Source: UBA12018 sp051656605
Lineage (GTDB): Bacteria; Bacteroidota; Bacteroidia; Bacteroidales; CAMTPD01
NCBI GenBank assembly: GCA_051656605.1
Contig: JBOGCF010000056.1
Span: 186,001 to 250,000 of the forward strand
Direction: 5' to 3'
DNA: 64,000 bases
Of the stretch, positions 7,641 to 18,800 are shown in pieces; the first letter of the stretch is position 1, and each line of letters starts with the position of its first letter. Under the pieces are notes generated by a model that saw nothing but the letters and a program-made list of their open reading frames with translations, searched no databases and was not told the origin of the DNA. Position numbers and translations under genes: made by a program.

Positions 7641-10600
7641 TTATTCTTGGTTGGATACATCGTTATTAGATCCCTCTTCGTTTGTCGAACGCTTCATCTT
7701 TTCTTCGGCATAACGCTGTTTTTCGTGTTCGATTTGTTGATCTTTTACTTTCGAAAAGTGCAATGGTTTGATCTTTTCTTGTAACGTTTGGAACACAATA
7801 AACAATGATGGAACGATAAATAGTAAAGCAAGTGTACCGATAAACATACCGCCAATAGTACTGGTTCCAAGAGATCTATTGCCATTTGCACCTACACCCG
7901 TTGCAATCATCATTGGGAATAGACCAAAGATCATAGTCAAAGAGGTCATCAAAATAGGGCGTAGACGAACTTTTGCAGCTTCCACCGCCGCCGCAGAGAT
8001 ACTCATTCCCGCTGCACGTCTTTGGCCTGCATACTCGGTAAGAAGAATAGCTGTCTTTGCAAGGAGCCCAATCAACATGATTAGCCCTGTTTGAAGATAG
8101 ATGTTGTTTTCAATACCCATCATTTTTGCAAAAAGGAAACTACCCATCAAGCCGAAAGGTATTGATAAGATAACGGCAAAAGGAACCATGAAGCTTTCAT
8201 AAAGTGCACTCAAGATCAGGTAGATCAAGACAATACAAATACCAATAATAATCACCGTATTGCTACCTCCCTGACTTTCTTCACGCGTGATACCTCCGAA
8301 GTCGAAGCTATATCCCTTTGGTAGATATTCTGCAGCCGTTTCACGAATTGCGGTAATTGCGTCGCCAGAGCTATACCCTTCAGCTGCTGTTCCATTTGCA
8401 GAGATGGAGCTAAACATATTGAATCGAGTTAGTGTTTCGGCTCCATATACACGCTTGATGGATGCAAACTCACTGATAGGAGCCATGTTGTTTCCTACCT
8501 TAACGAATAAGTTTTGTAAACTTTTTTCATCGATGCGATATTCAGGAGAAGCCTGAATCATAACTCGGTATATCTTAGAAAAGCGATTGATATTTGAAAC
8601 ATAGTTACCACCACAAAAAGCCGATAAAGTAGACAAAACCTCATCCGGACCGATTCCTGCTCGTTTACATTTAGCCGCATCTACATCGATTTCCCATTGC
8701 GGATAATTGATGTTGAAGGTAGAATAAACTGAAGCTACTTCCGGGCGTTGGCGAAGCTTGCCTAGAAACTCTTGTGTTGTTTGCTGGAAAGTAGCCAAGT
8801 CTGCATCAGCTCTGTTTTGCAAGTGCAACTCAAAACCGTTCCCCAAACCATATCCCGGAATCATTCCCGGTGCGATAGCAAATATACTTGCATCCTTGAT
8901 GTCTTGAGTGCGGCCATAGATTTGTCCGATTACTGCTTTCACATGATCGGTTTCCTCTGGTCGTTCTTCCCAATCTTTTAACTTGATGATAAAGGTACCG
9001 AATGAACTACCTTGACCAGAAAGCAATCCAAAACCAGAAACCTTTTGATAGTTGCTTATTTGTGTGATTTGACTGATCCTTGATTCGACTTGTTTCAAAA
9101 CGGCTTCAGTTTGTTTGAGAGAGGTACCGGGAGCAGTACTAACGTTAACGAAGATGGTACCTTGGTCTTCGTCTGGTACCAATCCTGTTTTAGTTGAATT
9201 TACCAACAACACAAGAGCAACACAGGCTCCGATAATGCTTACACCGGCAAGCCATTTGCGTTTGATAAAGAAAACAACAATGTTTTTATAGCGTTCGCTC
9301 ATGACATCAAATACAGCTGTAAATGCTTTTCTAAAGCGTGCTGCAAAGTTGTCTTTCGGATTTCCGTTTTCGTCGAGATATGGTTTTAGGATTAAAGCAC
9401 ATAATGCAGGACTCAATGTCAATGCATTAATCGTAGAGATACCTACAGCTACAGCCATCGTAATACCAAACTGTGTATAGAATGTACCGGCAGTTCCTCC
9501 CATAAAGGTTACGGGGATAAACACGGCCATAAATACAATGGTTGTTGTTACGATTGCGGAAGTAATATTACTCATCGCATCGATAGTTGCTTTGTAGGGC
9601 GAACGATACCCGGCATCAAAACGCTCCTGTACAGCCTCGACCACAACAATGGCATCATCCACAACGGTACCAATAGCTAGTACGAGTGCAAACAAGGTTA
9701 GTAAGTTGATACTAAAACCTGCAATTGAAAGAAAAGCAAAAGTACCAACGAGTGACACTATGATTGCAACGGTAGGAACGATGGTTGAGCGTATATCTTG
9801 TAAGAAAACATATACTACAAGAATAACAAGGAAAATGGCCTCGATCAATGTTTTGATTACGGCATCCATCGAAGCATATAAGAAGTCATTTACACTTGTC
9901 AGGTGTACAACTTCGATACCCGGAGGTAAGTTTTTCTCAGCTTCTACAAGAAACTGATCAATGTTTTCTACTACTTCTGTTGCATTCGAGCCTGCCGTTT
10001 GGTAGATCATCGTTGCAATTCCCGGGCGGCCATTGGCTTCTCCAATAAATCCGTACGACTCCTTACCTAGTTCGATTGTTGCAACATCTTTTAGGCGAAG
10101 GACATTTCCTTCGGGTGTAGAGCGGATTACAATGTTCTCAAACTCTTCGGGCGTACTAAGACGTCCTTTGTATTTCATTGCATACTGGAAAGTTTGATCG
10201 GTATTCTCACCCAATGCTCCTGTAGGAGACTCTATGTTTTGTTCTGCAAGTGCACGATTGATATCTGTAGGGGTAACCTTATACTGGGCCATAACATCTG
10301 GTTTCATCCAGATACGCATACTATAGTCACCACCCAAAACCATTACATCTCCTACTCCTGAAATACGTAAAATTTCTGGTCGAAGATTAATGTTTACATA
10401 GTTTGAAAGAAAGTTCTCGTCGTACCTGTCGTCAGTACTTCTCAATGAAAAAACTTTAAGCATACTTGTCTGACGCTTACTCGTTGTTACACCGATACGA
10501 TTCACCTCTGCCGGAAGAGATCCCGTTGCTTTGGATACTCTATTTTGAACATTTACGGCAGCCATGTCAGGATCTGTACCTTGCTTGAAGTAAACGTTGA

Positions 10601-10871
10601 TAGAAGCATTTCCGTTATTACTAGTTGTAGAGGTCAGATAGGTCATGTTTTCAACCCCGTTAATAGCCTCCTCTAATGGTGCGATTACACTTTTTTGTAG
10701 GGTTTCGGCGCTAGAGCCCGGATATGCTGTAGAAACTTGTACCGTAGGAGGCGCAATGTCGGGATATTGCTCAACCGGTAGTGTTGCAATACCAATTACA
10801 CCGATCAAGACCAGTGTAATGGAGATGACAAACGATAATACAGGTCTGTCAATAAATGTTTTAATATTCAT
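7641..10871 (-). CDS. RND multidrug efflux pump, HAE1 family (AcrB/MexB type)
   Basis: A 1076-residue inner-membrane transporter, slightly longer than AcrB because of a charged C-terminal tail. It begins with the typical FIDRPVLSFVISI first helix and carries the proton-relay aspartates in TVVDDAIVVVEAV (Asp405-Asp406), the two large periplasmic loops and the C-terminal set of six helices. It is expected to drive drug or bile-type amphiphile export with proton motive force as a trimer. The gene sits in the order adaptor-pump-outer membrane factor with gaps of only 3-7 bp, so the tripartite complex is encoded by one operon. Substrate range is not predictable. Confidence 0.95.
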   Translation of the reverse strand: MNIKTFIDRPVLSFVISITLVLIGVIGIATLPVEQYPDIAPPTVQVSTAYPGSSAETLQKSVIAPLEEAINGVENMTYLTSTTSNNGNASINVYFKQGTDPDMAAVNVQNRVSKATGSLPAEVNRIGVTTSKRQTSMLKVFSLRSTDDRYDENFLSNYVNINLRPEILRISGVGDVMVLGGDYSMRIWMKPDVMAQYKVTPTDINRALAEQNIESPTGALGENTDQTFQYAMKYKGRLSTPEEFENIVIRSTPEGNVLRLKDVATIELGKESYGFIGEANGRPGIATMIYQTAGSNATEVVENIDQFLVEAEKNLPPGIEVVHLTSVNDFLYASMDAVIKTLIEAIFLVILVVYVFLQDIRSTIVPTVAIIVSLVGTFAFLSIAGFSINLLTLFALVLAIGTVVDDAIVVVEAVQERFDAGYRSPYKATIDAMSNITSAIVTTTIVFMAVFIPVTFMGGTAGTFYTQFGITMAVAVGISTINALTLSPALCALILKPYLDENGNPKDNFAARFRKAFTAVFDVMSERYKNIVVFFIKRKWLAGVSIIGACVALVLLVNSTKTGLVPDEDQGTIFVNVSTAPGTSLKQTEAVLKQVESRISQITQISNYQKVSGFGLLSGQGSSFGTFIIKLKDWEERPEETDHVKAVIGQIYGRTQDIKDASIFAIAPGMIPGYGLGNGFELHLQNRADADLATFQQTTQEFLGKLRQRPEVASVYSTFNINYPQWEIDVDAAKCKRAGIGPDEVLSTLSAFCGGNYVSNINRFSKIYRVMIQASPEYRIDEKSLQNLFVKVGNNMAPISEFASIKRVYGAETLTRFNMFSSISANGTAAEGYSSGDAITAIRETAAEYLPKGYSFDFGGITREESQGGSNTVIIIGICIVLIYLILSALYESFMVPFAVILSIPFGLMGSFLFAKMMGIENNIYLQTGLIMLIGLLAKTAILLTEYAGQRRAAGMSISAAAVEAAKVRLRPILMTSLTMIFGLFPMMIATGVGANGNRSLGTSTIGGMFIGTLALLFIVPSLFIVFQTLQEKIKPLHFSKVKDQQIEHEKQRYAEEKMKRSTNEEGSNNDVSNQE

Positions 10872-10874
10872 CGA

Positions 10875-11993
10875 TTATCCCTCCATTTGTTTTTTAGCAA
10901 CGATTGGTGTTCCTTCGCGTAATGTTCCTACACCTTCAGTCACGATAACATCACCGTTATTCAAACCTTTGATGATGGCATATTCTTTACCACCGTTAAG
11001 GGCAACACCTTCTACAATTGTTGTTGTAGCCGTGCCATCTACCACTTTATATACGTAAAGCTTATCTTGTATTTCAAACGTTGCTTTTTGTGGAATAACC
11101 ATAGCATTGCTGATAGACTCTGGTATTAAAACATTGCCCGATGCACCGCTAACTAATACACCTTTATCATTCGGGAATACGGCACGTACACTTACACTTC
11201 CAGTTGCTTGATCAATCACCCCACTGATTGATTCAATCTTACCTTTTTCACTGTAAGTCGAGTTGTCACTAAGAACAAGATCGATTGCAGGCATTGCCTC
11301 AAGCACTTGTTCCATAGAACCGTATTGGCGCAAAAGAGAAAGAAGTTGTCTTTCGGTGAGCGAGAAGTAGATGTGCATTTTAGAATTATCAGAGATCGTA
11401 GTCAAAGGCACTTGTAAAGCCGGACTAACGGAAGCTCCAATTCGATACGGCAAGGTTCCTACTACACCATCTGATGGACTTTTTACTTCTGTATATGAAA
11501 GGTTGTTTTTAGCACGCAACTCTTGAGCCAATGCTTGGTCAAGTTGAGCTTTTGCTGATTCTAATTTATTTTCAGCTGTTTGCAAGTCAAATTTAGAAAC
11601 AATGTTTTTAGCAAATAGCTCTTTCTTGCTATCATATGTCAACTGAGCAGTAGCGACTCCAACCTTGCAAGCTTGTACATTAGCTTGAGCTGTTTTGTAT
11701 TCAGCTTGGTAAGGAATTTGATCAATGACAAAAAGGACCTGACCTTTTTTTACTTTTTCCCCTTCTTTGACACATAACTTAGTAATATAACCAGACACCT
11801 GCGGATAGATATCAATGTCTTGTCTACCCTTTATTGAGGCTGCATGTTGGTTAGTAATAGTACGGTCGGAAGGAGTAATTTCCATAACTGCGTATTCTGT
11901 ACTCTGCTTTACTTCTTGCTTTTTATCACAAGAAATTAATAAGATGCAGCAGAAAGCAATACATAAGATGTTAGTGTTTCTACGATTCTTCAT
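10875..11993 (-). CDS. RND efflux periplasmic adaptor (membrane fusion protein, AcrA/MexA type)
   Basis: A lipoprotein signal with lipobox LLISC (Cys22) is followed by the barrel-sandwich/lipoyl half-motif (GYITKLCVKEGEKVKKGQ), a helical hairpin and the second lipoyl half (NLSYTEVKSPSDGVVG), then beta-barrel and membrane-proximal domains. The protein is anchored in the inner membrane and bridges pump and outer-membrane duct. It is the first gene of the operon and is read divergently from an AraC-type regulator gene 146 bp away. Confidence 0.94.
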   Translation of the reverse strand: MKNRRNTNILCIAFCCILLISCDKKQEVKQSTEYAVMEITPSDRTITNQHAASIKGRQDIDIYPQVSGYITKLCVKEGEKVKKGQVLFVIDQIPYQAEYKTAQANVQACKVGVATAQLTYDSKKELFAKNIVSKFDLQTAENKLESAKAQLDQALAQELRAKNNLSYTEVKSPSDGVVGTLPYRIGASVSPALQVPLTTISDNSKMHIYFSLTERQLLSLLRQYGSMEQVLEAMPAIDLVLSDNSTYSEKGKIESISGVIDQATGSVSVRAVFPNDKGVLVSGASGNVLIPESISNAMVIPQKATFEIQDKLYVYKVVDGTATTTIVEGVALNGGKEYAIIKGLNNGDVIVTEGVGTLREGTPIVAKKQMEG

Positions 11994-12014
11994 GTCTCAA
12001 TTGGTTTAATGCTA

Positions 12015-12118
12015 CAAATGTAAGCGACAGAGAGATGTTAAAACGATTCGATAAAGGAACACAATTGTTCAAAATCGGAACTAAGATGTTGTTTTTTTCT
12101 AAAATCCAAATACTTTTG
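12015..12118. promoter_or_regulatory. Divergent promoters of the efflux operon and its AraC neighbour
   Basis: On the minus strand TACATTTG (12015-12022) is an exact TAnnTTTG -7 box in front of the adaptor gene. On the plus strand TACTTTTG (12111-12118) is another exact match, with GTTG (12088-12091) 19 nt upstream as a -33-like element, in front of the AraC gene. The 146-bp spacer therefore carries back-to-back promoters where a shared regulator could act. Confidence 0.65.
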
Positions 12119-12139
12119 TTCTAGTCAATATACAATAGA

Positions 12140-12982
12140 ATGAAAGCAGAAATAATTCACGCGCTCGATTTAGAATTCTTAAAAGTAGGAAAGTCTCGTC
12201 TCGATACTTATTTAGGTAAAACAATAAAGCAAGAAGCTTTTACTTTATTGGTATGTCGTGCCGGTGTCGCAAAAATAAGTATTGATTTAAAAGAATATAT
12301 ACTGACAGAACATAGCGAGCTTATCTTGATGCCTTTTGTCAATTTTAGAGTAGATTACATTTCGGAGGGGTTCAACGTTGAATATGTTGTTGTTGAATTT
12401 GCGTTATTACGTCGAGCTTTGTTTAATTTGAATCCTAAGTTTATAGGTTTTATGAGGAAGCATCCTTTTTATTGCTTCAACGAAAACTCCATCAAAGGTT
12501 TAAATCTCACGATTGATGGGTTTAAATATATTTATAAAGACGATAAAAATCAGTTTCAGGAAAGTATCGCACACAATATACTTGAGAACTTCTTTATGGA
12601 CTTTTACGATAAGGTAAGTCGTCATGTAGAATCTTTAGACACAGATGGAACCTTCCGTCAAGAAGAGCACTTCAAACGTTTTATGGGATTGGTACTTCAA
12701 AACTGTAAAACAACAAGAGATGTTACGTTCTATGCATCTCAGCTCTGTTTGTCTACCCGCTATTTGTCTCATATTGTGCGGTCGGTAACAGGTAAGACAG
12801 TAAAGGATATTATCAATGAACATGTCATCATGGAGATAAAGGTATTGTTACATTCAACAAACCTCTCTTTACAAGCAATTGCCGATGCAATGCATTTTCC
12901 TTCGCAATCTTTTCTTGGTAATTTCTTCAAAAAATATACCGGAATGTCTCCTTCAAAGTGGAGGGATGAACATCGTAAATAA
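12140..12982 (+). CDS. AraC-family transcriptional regulator, divergent from the efflux operon
   Basis: A 280-residue protein with a C-terminal double helix-turn-helix AraC domain (residues about 180-278): FYASQLCLSTRYLSHIV in the first HTH and LQAIADAMHFPSQSFLGNFFKK in the second, ending in the family-typical YTGMSPSKWRDE. The N-terminal half is a cupin-like effector domain without clear ligand residues. Its divergent position makes it the likely regulator of the RND operon, although a GH3 gene also lies 108 bp downstream on the same strand. The effector is unknown. Confidence 0.88.
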   Translation: MKAEIIHALDLEFLKVGKSRLDTYLGKTIKQEAFTLLVCRAGVAKISIDLKEYILTEHSELILMPFVNFRVDYISEGFNVEYVVVEFALLRRALFNLNPKFIGFMRKHPFYCFNENSIKGLNLTIDGFKYIYKDDKNQFQESIAHNILENFFMDFYDKVSRHVESLDTDGTFRQEEHFKRFMGLVLQNCKTTRDVTFYASQLCLSTRYLSHIVRSVTGKTVKDIINEHVIMEIKVLLHSTNLSLQAIADAMHFPSQSFLGNFFKKYTGMSPSKWRDEHRK

Positions 12983-13030
12983 ATTGAATATTTATGATAG
13001 AAGTGAGCTTTTAGATATTGCTTGTTTCTG

Positions 13031-13038
13031 TATATTTG
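13031..13038 (+). promoter_or_regulatory. -7 promoter element of the GH3 gene
   Basis: TATATTTG matches the TAnnTTTG consensus exactly, with TTTT (13009-13012) 18 nt upstream as a weak -33 element. The inferred transcript would begin near 13045 and give a 5' leader of about 46 nt. Confidence 0.5.
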
Positions 13039-13090
13039 AAGAATGAAAAGAGGATAAAACGAATTGTCCAAAACATTATAAACAACAACC

Positions 13091-15739
13091 ATGAAAAACA
13101 AACACAAATTGATTGTTGCAGCACTCTTGTTGCATCAGTTTGCTTTTGCGCAGACAAACTATCCATTCCAGAACACAAAATTAACTACTCAAGAGCGCAC
13201 AGAAGATCTTATTCAGCAAATGACGCTAGAAGAGAAAATAGATTTACTCGCCGGCTACAATGACTTCTATTTACATCCTTGCGAAAGATTGGGAATTCCG
13301 GCCTTTAAAATGGCCGATGGACCGCTAGGTGTTTCATCGTGGGGACTGCATGGCCGAGCTACGGCATTCCCGGCAGCATTATCGTTGGCCTCTTCTTGGA
13401 ATCGAGATCTTGCACGCCGTGTAGGAGCAACTTATGCAGAAGAGTGGCGTGCAAGGGGAATTCATTTTTTGTTGGCGCCCGGTGTAAATAACTACAGAGC
13501 TTCGAAGTGTGCCCGCAATTTTGAGTATTTTGGAGAAGATCCCTTTCTGGCATCAGAAATGGTGGTTCCTTTTATCGAAGCGGTGCAAGACGGAGGTGTA
13601 ATTGCAACGATCAAACATTATGTAGCAAACGATCAGGAATTTGATCGATATACGGTTAGTACCGAATTATCAGATAGAGCATTGCATGAAATATACCTTC
13701 CTCCTTTCAAAGCGGCTGTTCAAAAAGCAGATGTGAAAGCCGTAATGACAGGATACAACAAAGTAAGAGGTGTTTATAATACCGAAAACAAAGAGATGAT
13801 TGATATCCTCAAGAAAGATTGGGGGTTTCAAGGTATGCTCATGTCTGATTGGGCATGTACGTACTCTGCTATAGAGGCCGCCAATCATGGTCTCGATCTC
13901 GAGATGGGAAGTAAGAGTTGGTTCAATAAAGAGAAAATGTTGCCATTAATAGCCGAAGGCAAAATCACGGAAGAGGTAATCAATGAAAAAGTACGTCGCA
14001 TCTATGGCACTTGTATGGAGATGGGATTCTTTGATCGCCCGCAAAAGGTCGACTCGATTCCGGTATTCAATCCTCGTGCAAACAAAGCTGCATACGAAGG
14101 AGCATGTGAAGGCATTGTTTTGCTGAAAAATGACGATCAAATATTACCTATTAAACAAGTAAAGACAATTGCAGTAATCGGACCTACAGCAAATCCGTCT
14201 GTTATATCCGACCGTGTCTTTAATAACCGAGGCATTGTATATGGCGGCGGCGGAAGTTCGAAGGTGAATCCGTGGTATATTGTCACAGATCTTGATGGAA
14301 TACGAAATGAATTTAACGATGTTGAAGTTTTATATGCCGAAGGTGTTTCCAATCAATTCAAATCAAACCTATTCAATAAAAGCAAATTTAAAACCTCCGA
14401 GGGTAAAAATGGATTACGAGCTAAATACTATACGTTAGGCAACAACGCCGATGCGGCAGTATCTGACCAACTTCTGCAAGAGCAAGCTATTGCGTCGGGA
14501 AGAGCAGTTGATAAGAAAACGAAAGATCAACCAACTGAAAATACGTCTCAAGTTGCGGCAGACAATCTTATCTTGGAACAAATAGACGGGAAGATCAACT
14601 TCGAATGGTGGGGATACCCACACAATCAAGATAAACTCGGAACCGACTATAAAGTAGAATGGGAGGGATATTTTGAAGCCGAAAAAACAGATTCTGTTTT
14701 GCTTGTCGCAGATGCTCAAGGAGCTTATCGACTATGGATAGATGGAGAGCTCTTGATTGATGCTTCAAAATCGGAGTCTTTCTACTTCGGACAACAAAAG
14801 ATCTTTGTCAATAAAGGAGATCGCAAGGCTGTAAAATTAGAATTTTGTAATCAACGATCGCTGCCATCTGAGATACGTTTCGGATACGAGTACCTGTCAA
14901 ATATTGATTTTTCAGAGGCTTTAAATATTGCTCAAAAAGCAGATCTAGTTGTATTTTGCGGAGGTCTTGACGGTAGCATCGAATTAGAGGGGAGAGATCG
15001 TCCGTTCGAATTGCCTTATGGGCAGGATAAACTAATCAATGAATTAGCAGCAGTAAATCCGAATCTAGTCGTAGTTTTACATGCCGGAGGTGCGGTGGCA
15101 ATGGAAAGCTGGATTGATAATGCAAAGGCCGTTGTACATGCCTTTTATCCCGGACAAGAGGGAGGAAATGCATTGGCGCATATATTAAGCGGAAAAGTAA
15201 ACCCTTCTGCCAAACTTCCTTTTACGATTGAGAAAAAATGGGAAGATTCTCCCGCTTTCGGCAATTACGACGAAACACGAAAATCAAAGCAAATTCATTA
15301 CAATGAAGGCATATTTACAGGTTATAGAGGCTACGATAAGAATCAGACGACCCCTCTATTTCCATTCGGATTTGGTCTATCGTATACTACATTTGCATAC
15401 GGCGATTTGAAGGTTGCAAACGTTGATAAGAAGAACAAGACTGTAGAAATAGCTTTTCAAGTAACCAATAGTGGAAATTGTTTTGGAGGTGAAATTGCAC
15501 AAGTGTATATACACGATGCAAAAGCCTCGGAACCTCGTCCCGAGAAAGAGCTAAAAGGATTTGAGAAAATATGGTTAGCTCCCGGAGAAACAAAAGAAAT
15601 CACCATTACACTTAAAGCTGAAGATTTCATGTTCTACAGTGCGAAGAAAAACAAATGGGTATTTGAGCCGGGCGAGTTTGAAGTTCGTCTCGGAGCTTCA
15701 TCAAATGACATCAAAGACTTGGTAGTTGTGAAGTTATAA
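13091..15739 (+). CDS. GH3 family beta-glucosidase-like glycosidase with PA14 insert
   Basis: The 882-residue protein has a Sec signal ending at FAFAQ (about residue 21). The N-terminal GH3 barrel carries MADGPLGVSSWG and the nucleophile motif MSDWACTYS (Asp of SDW). The second GH3 alpha/beta domain is interrupted at roughly residues 440-590 by a PA14-type beta domain (LRAKYYTLG, FEWWG, GAYRLWIDGELLID), and a fibronectin-III-like domain closes the protein (GEIAQVYIHD, FEVRLGASS). This is the arrangement of periplasmic Bacteroidota beta-glucosidases that cleave terminal beta-glucosyl residues; exact substrate is open. It stands alone between an AraC gene and a strong terminator. Confidence 0.92.
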   Translation: MKNKHKLIVAALLLHQFAFAQTNYPFQNTKLTTQERTEDLIQQMTLEEKIDLLAGYNDFYLHPCERLGIPAFKMADGPLGVSSWGLHGRATAFPAALSLASSWNRDLARRVGATYAEEWRARGIHFLLAPGVNNYRASKCARNFEYFGEDPFLASEMVVPFIEAVQDGGVIATIKHYVANDQEFDRYTVSTELSDRALHEIYLPPFKAAVQKADVKAVMTGYNKVRGVYNTENKEMIDILKKDWGFQGMLMSDWACTYSAIEAANHGLDLEMGSKSWFNKEKMLPLIAEGKITEEVINEKVRRIYGTCMEMGFFDRPQKVDSIPVFNPRANKAAYEGACEGIVLLKNDDQILPIKQVKTIAVIGPTANPSVISDRVFNNRGIVYGGGGSSKVNPWYIVTDLDGIRNEFNDVEVLYAEGVSNQFKSNLFNKSKFKTSEGKNGLRAKYYTLGNNADAAVSDQLLQEQAIASGRAVDKKTKDQPTENTSQVAADNLILEQIDGKINFEWWGYPHNQDKLGTDYKVEWEGYFEAEKTDSVLLVADAQGAYRLWIDGELLIDASKSESFYFGQQKIFVNKGDRKAVKLEFCNQRSLPSEIRFGYEYLSNIDFSEALNIAQKADLVVFCGGLDGSIELEGRDRPFELPYGQDKLINELAAVNPNLVVVLHAGGAVAMESWIDNAKAVVHAFYPGQEGGNALAHILSGKVNPSAKLPFTIEKKWEDSPAFGNYDETRKSKQIHYNEGIFTGYRGYDKNQTTPLFPFGFGLSYTTFAYGDLKVANVDKKNKTVEIAFQVTNSGNCFGGEIAQVYIHDAKASEPRPEKELKGFEKIWLAPGETKEITITLKAEDFMFYSAKKNKWVFEPGEFEVRLGASSNDIKDLVVVKL

Positions 15740-15770
15740 TCAATAACGTTATAAATTCGATTCTAAATAG

Positions 15771-15804
15771 AAAAAGGCCTGCAACCGAATTGCAGGCCTT
15801 TTTT
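15771..15804. terminator. Bidirectional terminator between GH3 and GH2 genes
   Basis: A 14-bp perfect stem, AAAAAGGCCTGCAA with TTGCAGGCCTTTTT, closes a 5-nt loop. It separates two convergent genes and has T-tracts in both directions. Confidence 0.92.
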
Positions 15805-15821
15805 ACTTATAAGAAAAACAA

Positions 15822-18800
15822 TTAATCGGCTAAGATGCTGATTTCAGCACCGGAAGCAAAGTCTTGCTTATTTTGAGCATTTAACGCTGTAAAGCGGATG
15901 TAACGAGCTTTTGTAGGCTTGTCGAAAAGAACTTTCTTTTCAGATGCATTGTTTTCGAATGTACCCTTATGGATTGGTTCTCCCCACTCTTTACCATCTT
16001 GGCTTACATGAATCGTATAATCTTTAATACGACCATTGTTTCCACTTTGGCGAGGAAGGAATGTGAAGCCTTTAATTGCTTTTGCTTCTCCCGCATCCAA
16101 ATCTACCCAGTGTGGGTATTTCGCTACGGTAACTGAGTACATTGTATGCCAGTAGGTATTTGGATCGCCGTCGGTAAGATTCTTGCCATCACCTTCTCCC
16201 ACTTCTTGGCTACTTGAGAAGATTACTTCGGTTTGTATGCCTTCTATCTTTTCAAACTGAGCCGCTGCTACTAGCTGTGGTTTTTCTTTATACCAAGCTT
16301 TTACAGCACCTCCGTCGCGAAGTGTGATCGCTCCTTTGTACTCTTGTTTTTTGCCATTGTTGATTGTGTATAGGATTGGAGCATCTTGATCTAGCGATGC
16401 TATTTCCACGACACCGGCACGACTGCGTGTAATTGAAATAGGTAATTCACCCGATGCCGAAACGTTAGCAGTAGCGGCCAACGCTTGTTGTGCTTGAGCC
16501 GGACGAATGATGAAGCCCATATTATGATTATTTGCATAGATGCGGTCTTCATTCAATGGACCACCCTGACCACAGCTATTTCCTCCAAGTCCGGTTACAC
16601 CAAGATCCAGGTGAAGATACGTATCACCAGCCTTTGGAAGTTGGTAAGGATGTGGTGCCATGATCATATCAAGCGCCGAATATTGAAGCGCCGAAGCAGA
16701 CAAACGATCTGTAGCAACAAAGATTGCCCCGTTACCAGCATTGTTTGTCAATGCACACCAACGCACATCTTCATGGTTACCCATGTCTTGTGGTTTAGGG
16801 AAGTTTACAAACTCACCTGCTACGGTAGACTTGTGTTCCTCTATAAACTGACCAGACTTACGGTCGGCATAGTTGTCGATAGGACCTCTACCATAATATG
16901 TAAAGTTGCCGTATTGTTGTGGAACCTTCATTACATAGCCCAAGCGAGGAAGTACCATGCTCGGATTATTAGAAGATATATTTGACTGCAACTCTACTGA
17001 TCCGTCCGGATAGATTGTCCAGATCTGGTTGGTTGTAAATTTAAAGTCTTCCGGACCGAACTTTTTATCAGTTAGCTCTTCAATCGAGTTTTTGCCCGAA
17101 CTAGTGCCTCCTAGTATTTTAGCTGCGTTAGGTGCTTGAGATTCTACAGTAAAGGCAAGCACAACTTTTTGTTTGCTTTTATCCTTTTTGTCTTTATCTA
17201 CATATACACTTTGATTGGTTGTTTTGTGTACCAGGTTGTGTAGTCCGCGGTCGAACCAAGGAGAGTAGAACCAGTTGTCGTTGTTTACAAACGCACGCAA
17301 CGCATCAAGTTTCGGACCATTGCCCGGTGCGATAACGGTTTCGTTGCCATAAGTAAGGCTGTAGATCGTACCGGTATTGGTATCAAACTTCACTTCGAAG
17401 TTGTCTCCTTTTACAGTTTGAATATTTGATTCGGCTTTAAGTAACTCCAAGTTGCCTCCTGTAGTTGCTACCTCTGCAATAGCCGGACGAGCTCCTGCTT
17501 CTTTGATCAAGATTTGCTCCTCAGCTTGAGGGAATCCTTTATCTGCCCAAGGTTGTTTTTCATTCAACAGGAACTGAATTTTTACAAAATACTCCGAATC
17601 ATTCTTTAGTTTAGCCAATTGATACGGAACCGTAATGGTGGTACGTTTGCGTGCATCAAGTGTTTGTGGTTGAAGGTTACCGGCTTCAATCTCTTTACCA
17701 TCTTCATAAAGTGCCCATTTGATTTGGTAATCCGATAAGTTCTTGAAGTAGTATTTATTGAACAGTTCGAAGGTACCCTTCTGAATGTCGATAGGTTTTA
17801 CGTCGATATGTTGGTATACTTTCTTTACTTCATAATACTGAGGTTTAGGCTCCAAGTCACCAAAGATAATTCCGTTCATAACGAACTGACCGTCATTCGG
17901 TGTATCTCCAAAGTCTCCGCCATAAGCCAAGTATTTGTCGCCCGTTTTAGGATCGTAGTTATACATTGATTGATCTACCCAATCCCAAATAGCACCGCCA
18001 CAGAAGAAGTTTGTAGATTCGATAGCTTCCCAATAATCTTCGAGATTACCGCAAGCATTCCCCATCGAGTGAGCATACTCAGAAATGTGGAACGGATACT
18101 TGATGTCGTAGTTTCCTTTTACGGCACCACGAGTCCAAGCGATAGAAGGATATTGGTTAGACCCCATATCCACGATACTGTTGTTACGCTCGTATTGTAC
18201 CGGACGCGATACATCTGCCTTTTTCAACGCATCGTATGCCGCGACAAAGTTGTTGCCGGGTCCGGCTTCGTTTCCTAGCGACCAGATTACGATAGAAGGG
18301 TTGTTGATATTGGCATGTACCATCTCCATTACACGCGCCACGTGTGCTTTTTTCCATTCTACCGGATGCGACAACGAAGCTTCTCCGTAATAATATTGGT
18401 GCGACTCAATATTGGCTTCATCTTCAAGATAAATACCATATTTATCACACAAGTAGTACCAATACGGATCGTCTGGGTAGTGTGAGTTACGCACATGGTT
18501 GATGTTGGCACGTTTCATCAACATAACTTCTTCTTGCATATGCTCGCGAGAAATTACGTGTCCTGTCGCCGGGTTCGATTCGTGACGGTTTACGCCTTTC
18601 AACTTAACCGGTTTGCCGTTTACATAGTAGTAACGTCCGGCTAGTCCGAATTCGTCCTTTTCGGCAGGAGTATCTTTGATTTCTACTTCACGGAAACCTA
18701 CAATTGTAGAAGTTACATCGATGGTTTTATTCTTCTTGTCCTTTAATTCGGCTACAAGGGTATAACGGTATGGCGATTCGGCCGACCATTTATTGGGGTT

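Noticed and set aside
7768..8094. Plus-strand frames opposite the RND pump gene
   Set aside because: Antisense shadows of a conserved pump gene; no start context or family features.
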